Below are positions 55,441-64,000 of a stretch of DNA of 64,000 nt, piece by piece. The first letter of the stretch is position 1. The number at the start of each line of letters is the position of its first letter. Both the position numbers and the translations under genes were made by a program. The DNA is from Corella eumyota. Its lineage: Eukaryota > Chordata > Ascidiacea > Phlebobranchia > Corellidae. The DNA lies in the NCBI GenBank assembly GCA_963082875.1, contig OY720103.1, positions 9,796,001-9,860,000 of the forward strand. Direction: 5' to 3'. The notes beneath the pieces are model-generated. The model was not told the DNA's origin. It made no database searches and worked only from the letters and a program-made list of their open reading frames with translations.

Positions 55441-56450
55441 GGGATGTACTAAAACCAGACACCCGACACTTTTTCAGACACTTTTTCAGACACCTCTAAA
55501 ATTCACTTTATCGTTGTTATTTTTTAATAAAAATGATTTTTCCGACTTTAGGACTATTGTTCCAGCTTGCCTCAACAATTTTTTTTTTGTTTTAACGTGT
55601 TGAAATTTGTGGCAAAATTTTTTTAATTTAGGGGTGCCGGAATTTGCGGTAATTTCACCCTCATCAGACACCTCCAAAAACCAATTAAACAGTTATAAAT
55701 TTCAATAAAAACTGCCTTAACAATATAAGAACGCTTAAACTAACTTGCCCAAGTCGTTTTTATTAAAAAATAATGGTTATAAAATGGTTTTTAAAGGTGT
55801 CTGAAATTGGCAATAACGACCATAGGTAAAATTTCTTCTTCCTCAGACACTTCCAAAAACCAATTAAACAGTTACAAATTTTAATAAAAACTGCCTTAAC
55901 AACATAAGAACGCTTAAACTAACTTGCCCCGGTCATTTTTATTAAAAAATAATGGTTATAAAATGGTTTTTAAAGGTGTCTGAAATTGGCAATAACGACC
56001 ATACTTAAAATTTCTTCATCCTCAGACACCTCCAAAAACCAATTAAACAGTTATAAATTTTAATAAAAACTGCCTTAACAACATAAGAACGCTTAAACTA
56101 ACTTGCCCAAGTCATTTTTATTAAAAAATAATGGTTATAAAATGGTTTTTAAAGGTGTCTGAAATTGGCAATAACGACCATAGGTAAAATTTCTTCTTCC
56201 TCAGACACTTCCAAAAACCAATTAAACAGTTATAAATTTTAATAAAAACTGCCTTAACAACATAAGAACGCTTAAACTAACTTGCCCCGGTCATTTTTAT
56301 TAAAAAATAATGGTTATAAAATGGTTTTTAAAGGTGTCTGAAATTGGCAATAACGACCATACTTAAAATTTCTTCTTCCTCAGACACCTCCAAAAACCAA
56401 TTAAACAGTTATAAATTTTAATAAAAACTCCTAAAACATAAGAACATTTA
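55441..56450. repeat. Left terminal inverted repeat with ~180-bp tandem units
   Basis: A unique terminal part (55441-55680) is followed by about four units of some 180 bp, each with ccaattaaacagttataaat, gaacgcttaaactaacttg, taaaggtgtctgaaattggc and aataacgaccata. Units differ by a few bases. Confidence 0.9.
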
Positions 56451-56683
56451 AATCAATATTCCTCAATTTTATATTGTATTATGCAAACAAATTTAAAGAA
56501 CTTAGGTTAACGGATTTTACAATAGTTAAAATGTTTTTAAAAGTAAAAATTGGTAAATATACTTATAGGTTTTGGATGGTTCCAAGTAAAAAGCTTATTA
56601 AATTTTTTTTAAATTTCCCTTTTAATGAAAAAACGACTTAATACAAATAATATTTAAGTGTCTATAGTGTCTGTTTTTTTAAT

Positions 56684-57541
56684 TTAGTTTAACATGCACA
56701 AATCACATATCCAACTTCTAAGTTTTGTAACCCCCTTTTGACATTTAACGTGATGCCACTTCCTACAAACACAACATTGTATTTGTGGCAAATATGTACC
56801 ATTTCCTGGACAAGACGTTGATTCACATATGTTCCAATTAGTATTTGAATTCAGAACTAAGCATTTAAATTCCTTTCGTTCTATTTTAAGTTGAAACGAA
56901 GTAGGCTTTAGGTTAATAACTTTTTGTAGTGCTGATTTTCTTTCGTTGGCCGAAATTCGCTTTGAAAAATCTCTCAATCTATTTTGTTTTATAAATAGTG
57001 CAGCAAGCCATTTTCTTGCTAAATCGACATTAAATGCATTTGGAACCTGACCAGATAGCACGTAATACGTGTTTATGATTGTGTAAACCCCACAGTCATC
57101 ACAATTATTTTGTTGTGGGCAATTGTTCATCAAAGAGACTGTCCATTCCAAGTTATTAAATGGTATGTCAATTACAGCATACATAAAGGATAAAATTTTA
57201 AGACAACACTTGGCTGATTTCTGCAGGCATGCTCCATGCAATTGACAGACCATAGAATCAAAAATCCATATATTTTTTTGAGAAATATTACAGATAATTA
57301 ATTGCCAGTGAATATTATTAAGGTTATTAGGAAAAACAATTACATTAAAGTCCAAAGCTCTGAGTGAACTAATATAGTTTGAGACCAACTCCACATTATT
57401 GTTATTTTTTTGATTTTCAAATACTAAAGAAGAAAATTGGAAAGCTTCATTTTTTAGGTCAAGATAACTTATGACTCCGTTAATGCACTTTTCAATGCAT
57501 ATGTCATCCAACCATTTTTTTTCCCCAATTAAACATTCCAT
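56684..57541 (-). CDS. Ulp1-type cysteine protease with C-terminal PHD-like finger (transposon-borne)
   Basis: 285 residues. Peptidase family C48 (SUMO/Ulp1-like) layout: His78 in NNIHWQLI, Asp95 in WIFDSM, Gln144 in NCPQQNNCDDCGVY and nucleophile Cys150 in DDCGVY, all present and correctly ordered. The C-terminus from about residue 238 has paired Cys/His (CCVCRKWHHVKC, then WICDLC) typical of a PHD-type zinc finger, a histone-tail reader in other proteins. The ATG overlaps the transposase stop by 13 bases in another frame. The reading frame is intact. Role unknown; related proteases travel with other Mutator-type and CACTA elements, where they may act on SUMO or on a polyprotein. Confidence 0.88.
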   Translation of the reverse strand: MECLIGEKKWLDDICIEKCINGVISYLDLKNEAFQFSSLVFENQKNNNNVELVSNYISSLRALDFNVIVFPNNLNNIHWQLIICNISQKNIWIFDSMVCQLHGACLQKSAKCCLKILSFMYAVIDIPFNNLEWTVSLMNNCPQQNNCDDCGVYTIINTYYVLSGQVPNAFNVDLARKWLAALFIKQNRLRDFSKRISANERKSALQKVINLKPTSFQLKIERKEFKCLVLNSNTNWNICESTSCPGNGTYLPQIQCCVCRKWHHVKCQKGVTKLRSWICDLCMLN

Positions 57542-58818
57542 TGCAATTGAACAACTTTTTTTTGATCTGTTGTTACCAAAAGATTCTCCATTTCCCAGGG
57601 GGCGTTTCCAAAAGACGTTTGATTTTTCTCCATTTCACCATCAGGTGTTTTGTAGTTTTCCCCACTTTCATTTTTATTTGTTTTAATTTCGGGCATATTT
57701 TCTGTCTTACCTTTTTCTTTAGTATATAATTTACTTTCGGAATTCTTATCTTCTCTGCCAATATTTTTCGGCATGATTTCAACTACAGATTTAATATTTT
57801 TTTTGCCAATCTCTTTTGCGTTTGCTTTAACTTCAATGTGCTTACTTTTTTTAAAATTTTCCTTTTTTTCTATTATGTCTTTGGGTTTATTACCCTTTTT
57901 GACAATTTCTTCTATTGTAATATTACTTTCTATTAGACCTAGGCTAGTTAACTCATCACCATGCTCTTCGTCGCTACCTTTACACATATATTTTTTATCT
58001 TCTGTCTCTTGACCTAGGAGCACATCCAGGTCGATGTTCATTTCTGCACTGTTGGGAGCAGGAATTACGTCGTAATCGTAGTCTCTTTGTCTAACCTTTT
58101 TTTTGCCTGACTTACCATCTTTTCCCTTTTGCCTTTTGTTTAACGCCGTGAGTGTATAACTGCGATTCTTGGGATTTTTTTGGTTGGTTTGCAGTCGTTT
58201 ATGGACCGCAAGTACATGCCAGCATTTTGCAGTAATACTTAAACAACTACAAATAGGTGGAAATAATGTAACGGCATGTCGGGCATCAGTAAATGGATTT
58301 ATCACAACAAAAGTGCCAGTGTCTCTATCCAAAGATACGCCACTAGACATAAGGCACATTTCAACAACTTCAGTATAAAAAGTTTTTTCAGGGAACTTTT
58401 TAGTTTTAGAACCAGAAGCCAAATTTTTTTGTTTTAAAATTTCTTCTTTTATTTTGTTTAAATAAGCCAATTTAGGAATACTGTCTTTAGAATCTTCGAC
58501 GGCAGAAATTGTTTCTTCAGAGGACAAAGTAAACCTGCCAAATCCTTTTTCTGCACGAAAAAGGTCATATGCAAAATTCTGAAATAATTTAAAAAACAAT
58601 ATAATTGTGTAGTCCAATCTATTTTCTTTGTTGCCACAAATGTCCTTCAGTACCCTATTGAATGACTCGCTCATGTTGTTGGTTACAGTTTTTCCATTAA
58701 AAATTGTAAACTGTTTGGTGTAAAAAAATACTGAATAAGCTAGTATATCTTGTTGCAGATTTTTTTCAAAATAATTTACAAATGTTGGTGACCATTTTGT
58801 TTTTAATTCCAAATACAA
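57529..58818 (-). CDS. MULE transposase, C-terminal part with SWIM zinc finger
   Basis: 429 residues. The likely third catalytic residue is the glutamate in NNMSESFNRVLKD (about residue 51). A SWIM-type finger lies near 190-206 (CSCLSITAKCWHVLAVH, CxC...CxH), as in Mutator transposases. The rest is a Lys/Glu-rich tail that looks disordered. The listed ATG is simply the first in frame; translation probably continues from the upstream frame. The stop (57529-57531) lies inside the start of the Ulp1 gene. Confidence 0.78.
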   Translation of the reverse strand: MYLELKTKWSPTFVNYFEKNLQQDILAYSVFFYTKQFTIFNGKTVTNNMSESFNRVLKDICGNKENRLDYTIILFFKLFQNFAYDLFRAEKGFGRFTLSSEETISAVEDSKDSIPKLAYLNKIKEEILKQKNLASGSKTKKFPEKTFYTEVVEMCLMSSGVSLDRDTGTFVVINPFTDARHAVTLFPPICSCLSITAKCWHVLAVHKRLQTNQKNPKNRSYTLTALNKRQKGKDGKSGKKKVRQRDYDYDVIPAPNSAEMNIDLDVLLGQETEDKKYMCKGSDEEHGDELTSLGLIESNITIEEIVKKGNKPKDIIEKKENFKKSKHIEVKANAKEIGKKNIKSVVEIMPKNIGREDKNSESKLYTKEKGKTENMPEIKTNKNESGENYKTPDGEMEKNQTSFGNAPWEMENLLVTTDQKKVVQLQWNV

Positions 58819-59878
58819 TTAGTCCAGTGGTTTTATTAACTGCGTTCATTATCGCTTTTTCCCTATCAGCCGTCACTGGAATATTGTCCAATTCGTGTAA
58901 TTTTAGTTGTTTGCTAATTATTTTAAAAAGTTCTTCGTGATATTGTTGATCTTTTTTTTCATGAATCATCGCGCCGATGGGAAACATTGGATTTCCATCT
59001 ATATCCGTTTTGCGCATCGTTAAAAATGACACATAAAAGTCCCCCATTTCGAATGTTGTGTCGTATCCAAAACACTGAGGTATTGCTTTATTTTTGCGAA
59101 ACTTGGTTAGTTCTTTTATAGCGATTTTAATCGTCTCTTCATTCACAAGAATGGCATACACACTAGGCACTATATATAATTTTTGAACAAAATTTGGTAA
59201 CACTGTAGTCAGTCCTTTGGTAGAAAATATTTCATCAGTGCACATTTGAAAATCCTTTTTTTCCTTATATGCAATGTTGTGAACCTGCTTTAAATCTCGC
59301 GGTCGATCGACAGACATCCTATCTTCACCTTCATCATGTTGCTTTTTTGCTGTCATTTTGGCATATGTTTGAAACGGAGATTTGTTATTTTCTAATTGAA
59401 TACTTATATCGTTTAAAACATTTTTTTGTGTTGTAACAAAAATCTTGTTTGGATTTTTGCTATTACCATGTGAGGATCGAAAATATTCTGACTTATCACC
59501 AACATAATGTAATAAATAATAATTTTTATCCGTTTTCGTTTTCGATAATGTGTACAAAAATTTTTTAAAGTCTAAATGTTTATTTTTTTCCAGGGGATTT
59601 TTTAAATACCATCTTTTTTTTATGACACCTGGGGTACCAACAATGCGCTTTCCACCGTTTAACCAGATGAGAGAATCACAAAGATAATCTCTAGCGCTTT
59701 CTTCGTCACATTTAAACAAATATAAATCTCCATTACATGGATTTATAGGGGAATTTTTAATTAAAAAATGGTCCTCAATTTTCTCATTTGAGCAGTCTTT
59801 TAAAATTCCAATAACTTTTTTTATTGAAAGACTGTATTGTTTATTTTCATAAGCCATTTTCAAATTAAGACTGTGCAA
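58766..59878 (-). CDS. MULE transposase, N-terminal part
   Basis: 370 residues. The N-terminal portion has an aromatic/Cys-bearing stretch (DYLCDSLIWLNGGKRIVG, then YYLLHYVGD) where related elements carry a DNA-binding domain. The catalytic core begins near residue 270: first acid in CFGYDTTFEMGDFYVSFLT, then PMFPIGAMIHEKKDQQYHEE, second acid in PVTADREKAI (about 342). The frame closes 53 bases after the start of the next frame. The spacing from the second acid to the likely catalytic glutamate in the following frame looks short for Mutator transposases, so part of the core may be lost, or an unseen intron or frame change joins the two. Confidence 0.82.
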   Translation of the reverse strand: MHSLNLKMAYENKQYSLSIKKVIGILKDCSNEKIEDHFLIKNSPINPCNGDLYLFKCDEESARDYLCDSLIWLNGGKRIVGTPGVIKKRWYLKNPLEKNKHLDFKKFLYTLSKTKTDKNYYLLHYVGDKSEYFRSSHGNSKNPNKIFVTTQKNVLNDISIQLENNKSPFQTYAKMTAKKQHDEGEDRMSVDRPRDLKQVHNIAYKEKKDFQMCTDEIFSTKGLTTVLPNFVQKLYIVPSVYAILVNEETIKIAIKELTKFRKNKAIPQCFGYDTTFEMGDFYVSFLTMRKTDIDGNPMFPIGAMIHEKKDQQYHEELFKIISKQLKLHELDNIPVTADREKAIMNAVNKTTGLIVFGIKNKMVTNICKLF

Positions 59879-59984
59879 TTATTAAAATATCTAAAACACA
59901 ATAACATATTTTAATTTTTTTTATTTTAAAAATGGTCTAATGAGCTAAACCATAACTTTTATAATATGGTTAATACAAATAGGA

Positions 59985-60984
59985 TGTTGTTCGGCAGTTT
60001 GTATTAAAATATTTGTTTATTTAATTGGTTTTTCGAGGTGTATAGTAATAAAGAAATTTCCACTATGGTCGTTATTGCCAATTTTAGACACCTTTAAAAA
60101 CCTCTTGATAACCATTATTTTTTTTTAAAAACGACTTGGGCAAGTTAGTTTAAGCGTTCTTATGTTGTTAAGGCAGTTTTCATTAAAATTTATAACTGTT
60201 TAATTGGTTTTTGGAGGTGTCTGAGGTTGAAGAAATTTCAACTATGGTCGTTATTGCCAATTTCAGACACCTTTAAAAACCATTTTATAACCATTATTTT
60301 TTAATAAAAACGACTTGGGCAAGTTAGTTTAAGCGTTCTTATGTTGTTAAGGCAGTTTTTATTAAAATTTATAACTGTTTAATTGGTTTTTGGAGGTGTC
60401 TGAGGATGAAGAAATTTTAAGTATGGTCGTTATTGCCAATTTCAGACACCTTTAAAAACCATTTTATAACCAATATTTTTTAATAAAAATGACCGGGGCA
60501 AGTTAGTTTAAGCGTTCTTATGTTGTTAAGGAAGTTTTTATTAAAATTTATAACTGTTTAATTGGTTTTTGGAGGTGTCTGAGGATGAAGAAATTTTAAG
60601 TATGGTCGTTATTGCCAATTTCAGACACCTTTAAAAACCATTTTATAACCATTATTTTTTAATAAAAACGACTTGGGCAAGTTAGTTTAAGCGTTCTTAT
60701 GTTGTTAAGGCAGTTTTTATTAAAATTTATAATTGTTTAATTGGTTTTTGGAGGTGTCTGATGAGGGTGAAATTACCGCAAATTCCGGCACCCCTAAATT
60801 AAAAAAATTTTGCTACAAATTTCAACACGTTAAAACAAAAAAAAAATTGTTGAGGCAAGCTGGAACAATAGTCTTAAAGTCGGAAAAATCATTTTTATTA
60901 AAAAATAACAACGATAAAGTAAATTTTAGAGGTGTCTGAAAAGGTGTCTGAAAAAGTGTCGGGTGTCTGGTTTTAGTACATCCC
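59985..60984. repeat. Right terminal inverted repeat with ~180-bp tandem units
   Basis: Inverted counterpart of the left end, with about four units (recurring at 60028, 60209, 60389, 60568 and 60748) and a unique terminal part. Confidence 0.9.
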
Positions 60985-61136
60985 GTATTTTGCAAAAACT
61001 TTTTAATTTTTGCCTTTTTTTTATTCATTACACAAAGATCGCGAGATTGTTGGGACTTCCCGGTTTTGCAGCAATTTAACTCGCTACAGCGAGTAAACCA
61101 AATGCCCGAAACGACATTTTACCAACAATTTAGAAT

Positions 61137-61540
61137 TAGTTAAATACCATTATAAAGGATGTAGTCGATATACGAAAGACGTTTTTTTTTGTGTTATGTT
61201 TATCGCTATGTATGTAACCTAGAAACCAGATTTTGTAGTGTGTACGTGTAATACCGTTGTGTATATGTGTAGTGTAACTTTCGGGATAATTATGTGATGA
61301 ACGTACTTGATTAATAAATAGATGTTGTCTGTAGATTCAGTTTGCTATTTTTGACCATTTTTAACGGGTCTTAAACCCTATTTTAGACATTAGAGACTTA
61401 TACTTTATACGTTATTGCCATATTATTTGGATAAGAGCACCCTTAGGAGTCGATACTTTTTATGATTAGATTTTTCTTGACCTCAGTCCCTACACACCCG
61501 TTATGCGGTTGTTCTGTCCGAATATATTTATTATTTTAGT
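61137..61540 (+). repeat. LTR-like repeat, copy 2 (fossil)
   Basis: Matches 30383-30715 and extends further right (gagtcgatactttttatg, cctcagtccctacacaccc). It lies at the right end of segmental copy B. Confidence 0.45.
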
Positions 61541-63150
61541 TTAATGATAGCGAAGCTTGGACAATTTTGCTTCCATATTTTTAAATTCATTTTTTAAGTA
61601 TGGTTTCAAGACATTCTTTAATCCTAAAAATCTTTTAAAATTGGAACTTATAAGTTTGATTATACATAAAAACAACTTTAAAATACAAGACTTAAAATCC
61701 TATAAAAAACAACTAAAAATGCAAAGCACAAAATTTTTGTTATAGTGAGATTTAAAGCAACTAAAATAAAGCGCTACTTGTAAAACACAAAAGCGACAAT
61801 AATTGCTATAAAAGAATGAAAAAAAATGTAAAATTTATCTAAAGCATAGTTGATTACAAAAAAATATTTGAAAAATAGATACAAATTTATAAAAATATAA
61901 AATAAGTCAAAAAATAAGTACTGTTTTGGTATAGAAAATAACGAATTAAAAAATACTGCAAAATAATGACCCAAAAACAAAGAAATTTAATGGGTAATTA
62001 TCTGTTTAAAACTATGAACAATGTTTATGACACCTTTATTGTGTTTTAAAACGTTTAGAAATTTTTTTTACATTAAAACAATAAATGTTTCACAAAAACT
62101 AGCACTTAAGTTCCTTTTAAAAAAATTGTACGTTTATCTACAAAGTTTACAAACGATAAGTTTTAACTAAGATATACCAAACCCCAATCCATCGACCCGT
62201 TGATAAGTTTAATGTCAATTTCTTTTTCTGTTGATCTAAAAAATTTGTTTTTAAAAAGGATTTAAATAAAATTATTTAAACAATCCATATTTTTTAAAAT
62301 AAAATTCTGTTGTTCTCTTAAGCACATTACAGAAATAATTTACTTAGATTGGATATTGTCAGCAAGAACAGATATCTGGTTAGCACTGCAGGCAGTTAAT
62401 TTGTGAAAAATAATTAAACAAAACAAGTATATGTTGATGGTAATAAACCTTATCACTTGCAAACTAGCCCTCTTTTCTTACCCACAACCAGTTGTGCCAA
62501 AATGCAATAACATACATAAAGATTAACATGTTTATTTAACAAAAACATTAAAGTGCTAGATTATTATTATTAAAAGCTTTTTTTATGTTACCTTGATGTG
62601 AAAGTATGCTTGATACTAAGCCATCGTTGTTGCCCTCTAGCGGACCTTCGTTCGCCTGTGCTCCTTTTACAAATCCCGTGCGGTAGCGCTGTGGAGCAGA
62701 TACACATAATCACGACAGGTGTTTCAAGTTGATTTTTGTAAAACAATATTGTGTAAATGGGTCGTGTTTTTTGACCTTTTGTAATGTGGGTTGAACCAGA
62801 ACCTTTTTTTAACCAGTATGCTATACTACCGTATATGCTAACATTATTAATATTACAAAGACATTAAGCTAGCCCACTAGCCCACTTTCAAAGGCCTAAT
62901 GTAATAAGGGGTCATATCTTACCATACAAGCTAGCCCCCTTACAACGTACCAAATTTCCAACTAATTAACCAGCCTTCAACAATAGTTTAATTATTAACT
63001 TTCTTAATAGTATGAGGCTTGACATGCAAAATAATAAACAATGAGAATATGTTATTGAATTGACTGTGTTCTAAAAATGGCAATACCATTAAGTAGATTT
63101 TATATTAAATTAGAACATCTACAAATATACACATTGAAACTTAGTGGATG
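61541..63150. other. Unassigned region right of copy B
   Basis: AT-rich and without recognised repeats to about 62580. A GC-richer island at 62594-62710 could hold an exon. Pyrimidine-rich unique DNA follows, with ctagccca repeats near 62865-62935. Open frames at 61557-61745 and 61774-61980 are low-complexity and not credible genes. Confidence 0.5.
62594..62688 (-). CDS. Possible exon of an unknown gene
   Basis: On the minus strand an acceptor-like tatctgctccacag is followed by an open frame RYRTGFVKGAQANEGPLEGN... to a donor-like ggtaacat. GC content is far above the surroundings. No family recognised; it could equally be a conserved non-coding or 5' leader segment. Confidence 0.25.
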
Positions 63151-63154
63151 ATAT

Positions 63155-63390
63155 TTTTTTTGTATATATTTTTATCCTCGATGTGGGAAAGTCAAATGCG
63201 CGACTTAAACATAGAGTAACATCGGTTACTCCGACCCAGTCTCAAGTTGCCTGTTGCAGTTTGGGATATTATAGATTATAATTGCCCGATAATTATGCTG
63301 CTGATTAAGTGCTGGCTCAGCAGGAGTTCATACCGTTTATATCGCCTTACTCATGGGCGCTACAGCATGAGATCAGTGGGGATTGAACTT
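63155..63390 (-). repeat. tRNA-SINE, 5'-truncated, reverse
   Basis: Breaks off in the head (ggggattgaac) exactly where the inverted LTR-like copy begins. Confidence 0.82.
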
Positions 63391-63952
63391 TAGGGACTGA
63401 GGTATAAAAAAAATCTAATCATAAAAGTATTGACTCCTAAGGGTGCTCTTATCCGAATATAAATGCAATGATGTATAAAGTATAAGTCTCTAATGTCTAA
63501 AACAGGGTTTAAGACCCGTTAAAAATGGTCAAAAATAGCAAACTGAATCTACAGACAACATCTATTTATTAATCAAGCACGTACATCACATAATTATCCC
63601 GAAAGTTACATTACACATATACAAAAAATGGTATTACACGTACACACTACAAAATCTGGTTTCTAGGTTACATACCTAGCGATAAACATAATTACGAGTA
63701 CATTACACACACAAAAAACGTTTTCCGTATATCGACTACATCCTTTATTATGGTATTCTACTGTTAACTAATTGTATATATAAAAATTGGCAAAGTAAAA
63801 ATAGGTAGGTGTTTTAGGAACCAAAAAATATACTAACTGTCAGAAAATAAAATCGCGCAAAAAAACACAACAACGAACAACGAAAAAAAACACAACAACG
63901 AACAACGAAAAGTCAATCCACATTTTTACATCAAAAGGTTTACACTATTTTT
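63391..63952 (-). repeat. LTR-like repeat, copy 3, inverted (fossil)
   Basis: The longest copy; the opposite strand reads from ttttgatgtaaaaatgtgg to cctcagtccctaa. Includes a short cacaacaacgaacaacg duplication near 63865-63910. Confidence 0.45.
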
Positions 63953-64000
63953 TTATTTATTTTTTGTATATTTTTTTATCCTCGATGTGGGAAAGTCGAA
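63953..64000 (-). repeat. tRNA-SINE cut by the window end
   Basis: Only the tail region (tatcctcgatgtgggaaagt) lies inside the window. Confidence 0.75.

Larger units (their letters stand above)
55441..60984 (-). mobile_element. Mutator-like DNA transposon (MULE) with Ulp1/PHD gene, complete ends
   Basis: 5544 bp. Both ends read gggatgtactaaaaccagac inwards, and the inverted match runs on for about 1 kb per side with tandem repeats of about 180 bp. A 9-bp target duplication, gtattttgc, flanks it (55432-55440 and 60985-60993); the paralogous site in copy A (28950-28958) is empty. The cargo is on the minus strand: transposase in two overlapping frames, then a Ulp1-type protease with a PHD-like finger. 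The 9-bp duplication, SWIM finger and transposase motifs place it in the Mutator superfamily. Confidence 0.93.
45122..61450. repeat. Segmental copy B
   Basis: Direct duplicate of 19155-30740, carrying a 5544-bp transposon, an extra SINE (48290-48595) and a deletion of about 1.3 kb relative to copy A. Exon borders are conserved base for base. Confidence 0.92.

Noticed and set aside
55379-55677. Frames crossing the left transposon end
   Set aside because: Run across the insertion border or along the terminal repeats; the same frame appears inverted at 60733-61028.
57471-58378. Plus-strand frames within the transposon cargo
   Set aside because: Antisense shadows of the transposase and Ulp1 genes.
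61557-61980. Two 60-68 codon frames right of copy B
   Set aside because: Low-complexity Lys/Phe-rich translations of AT-rich DNA, with no splice or homology support.

Overview
The window is nuclear DNA from an AT-rich invertebrate animal. Evidence: genes split by GT-AG introns, clear animal orthologues (NELFCD, SARNP, FEZ/unc-76, cathepsin A/PPCA, an LDLa-bearing GPCR), and dozens of copies of one tRNA-derived SINE. The sequence alone does not fix the phylum; a tunicate, a cnidarian or another small-bodied marine invertebrate would all fit. Every recognised host gene is on the minus strand.

Layout. 1-2951: AT-rich DNA with a 34-bp minisatellite, inside or downstream of NELFCD. 2952-13075: twelve exons of NELFCD, whose last ~130 codons lie beyond the left edge. 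13417-14121: intronless SARNP. 15841-17121: intronless FEZ/unc-76. 19155-30740: segmental copy A, holding an intact 10-exon serine carboxypeptidase (cathepsin A-like). 31172-38794 (perhaps to 40800): an LDLa GPCR with five recognisable transmembrane helices; its likely signal-peptide exon is split by two hAT-type MITEs. 41791-44762: a run of small exons of an unrecognised protein. 45122-61450: segmental copy B, with the same carboxypeptidase gene but a stop codon in exon 2. Copy B is interrupted by a 5.54-kb Mutator-like DNA transposon (55441-60984) coding for a DDE/SWIM transposase and a Ulp1-type protease with a PHD-like finger. 61450-64000: repeats and little recognisable coding sequence.

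The most informative structure is the pair of copies A and B. They give an empty-site/filled-site comparison for the transposon (exact ends, 9-bp target duplication), for one SINE insertion and for several deletions. They could be a true duplication made by SINE-SINE recombination, or two haplotypes placed in tandem by the assembler. Introns are mostly SINE and MITE debris; two SINE subfamilies of different age are visible, with younger copies and MITEs inserted into older copies.

The host genes do not form one pathway: NELFCD and SARNP act in transcription and mRNA export, FEZ in kinesin transport, cathepsin A in the lysosome, and the GPCR at the cell surface.
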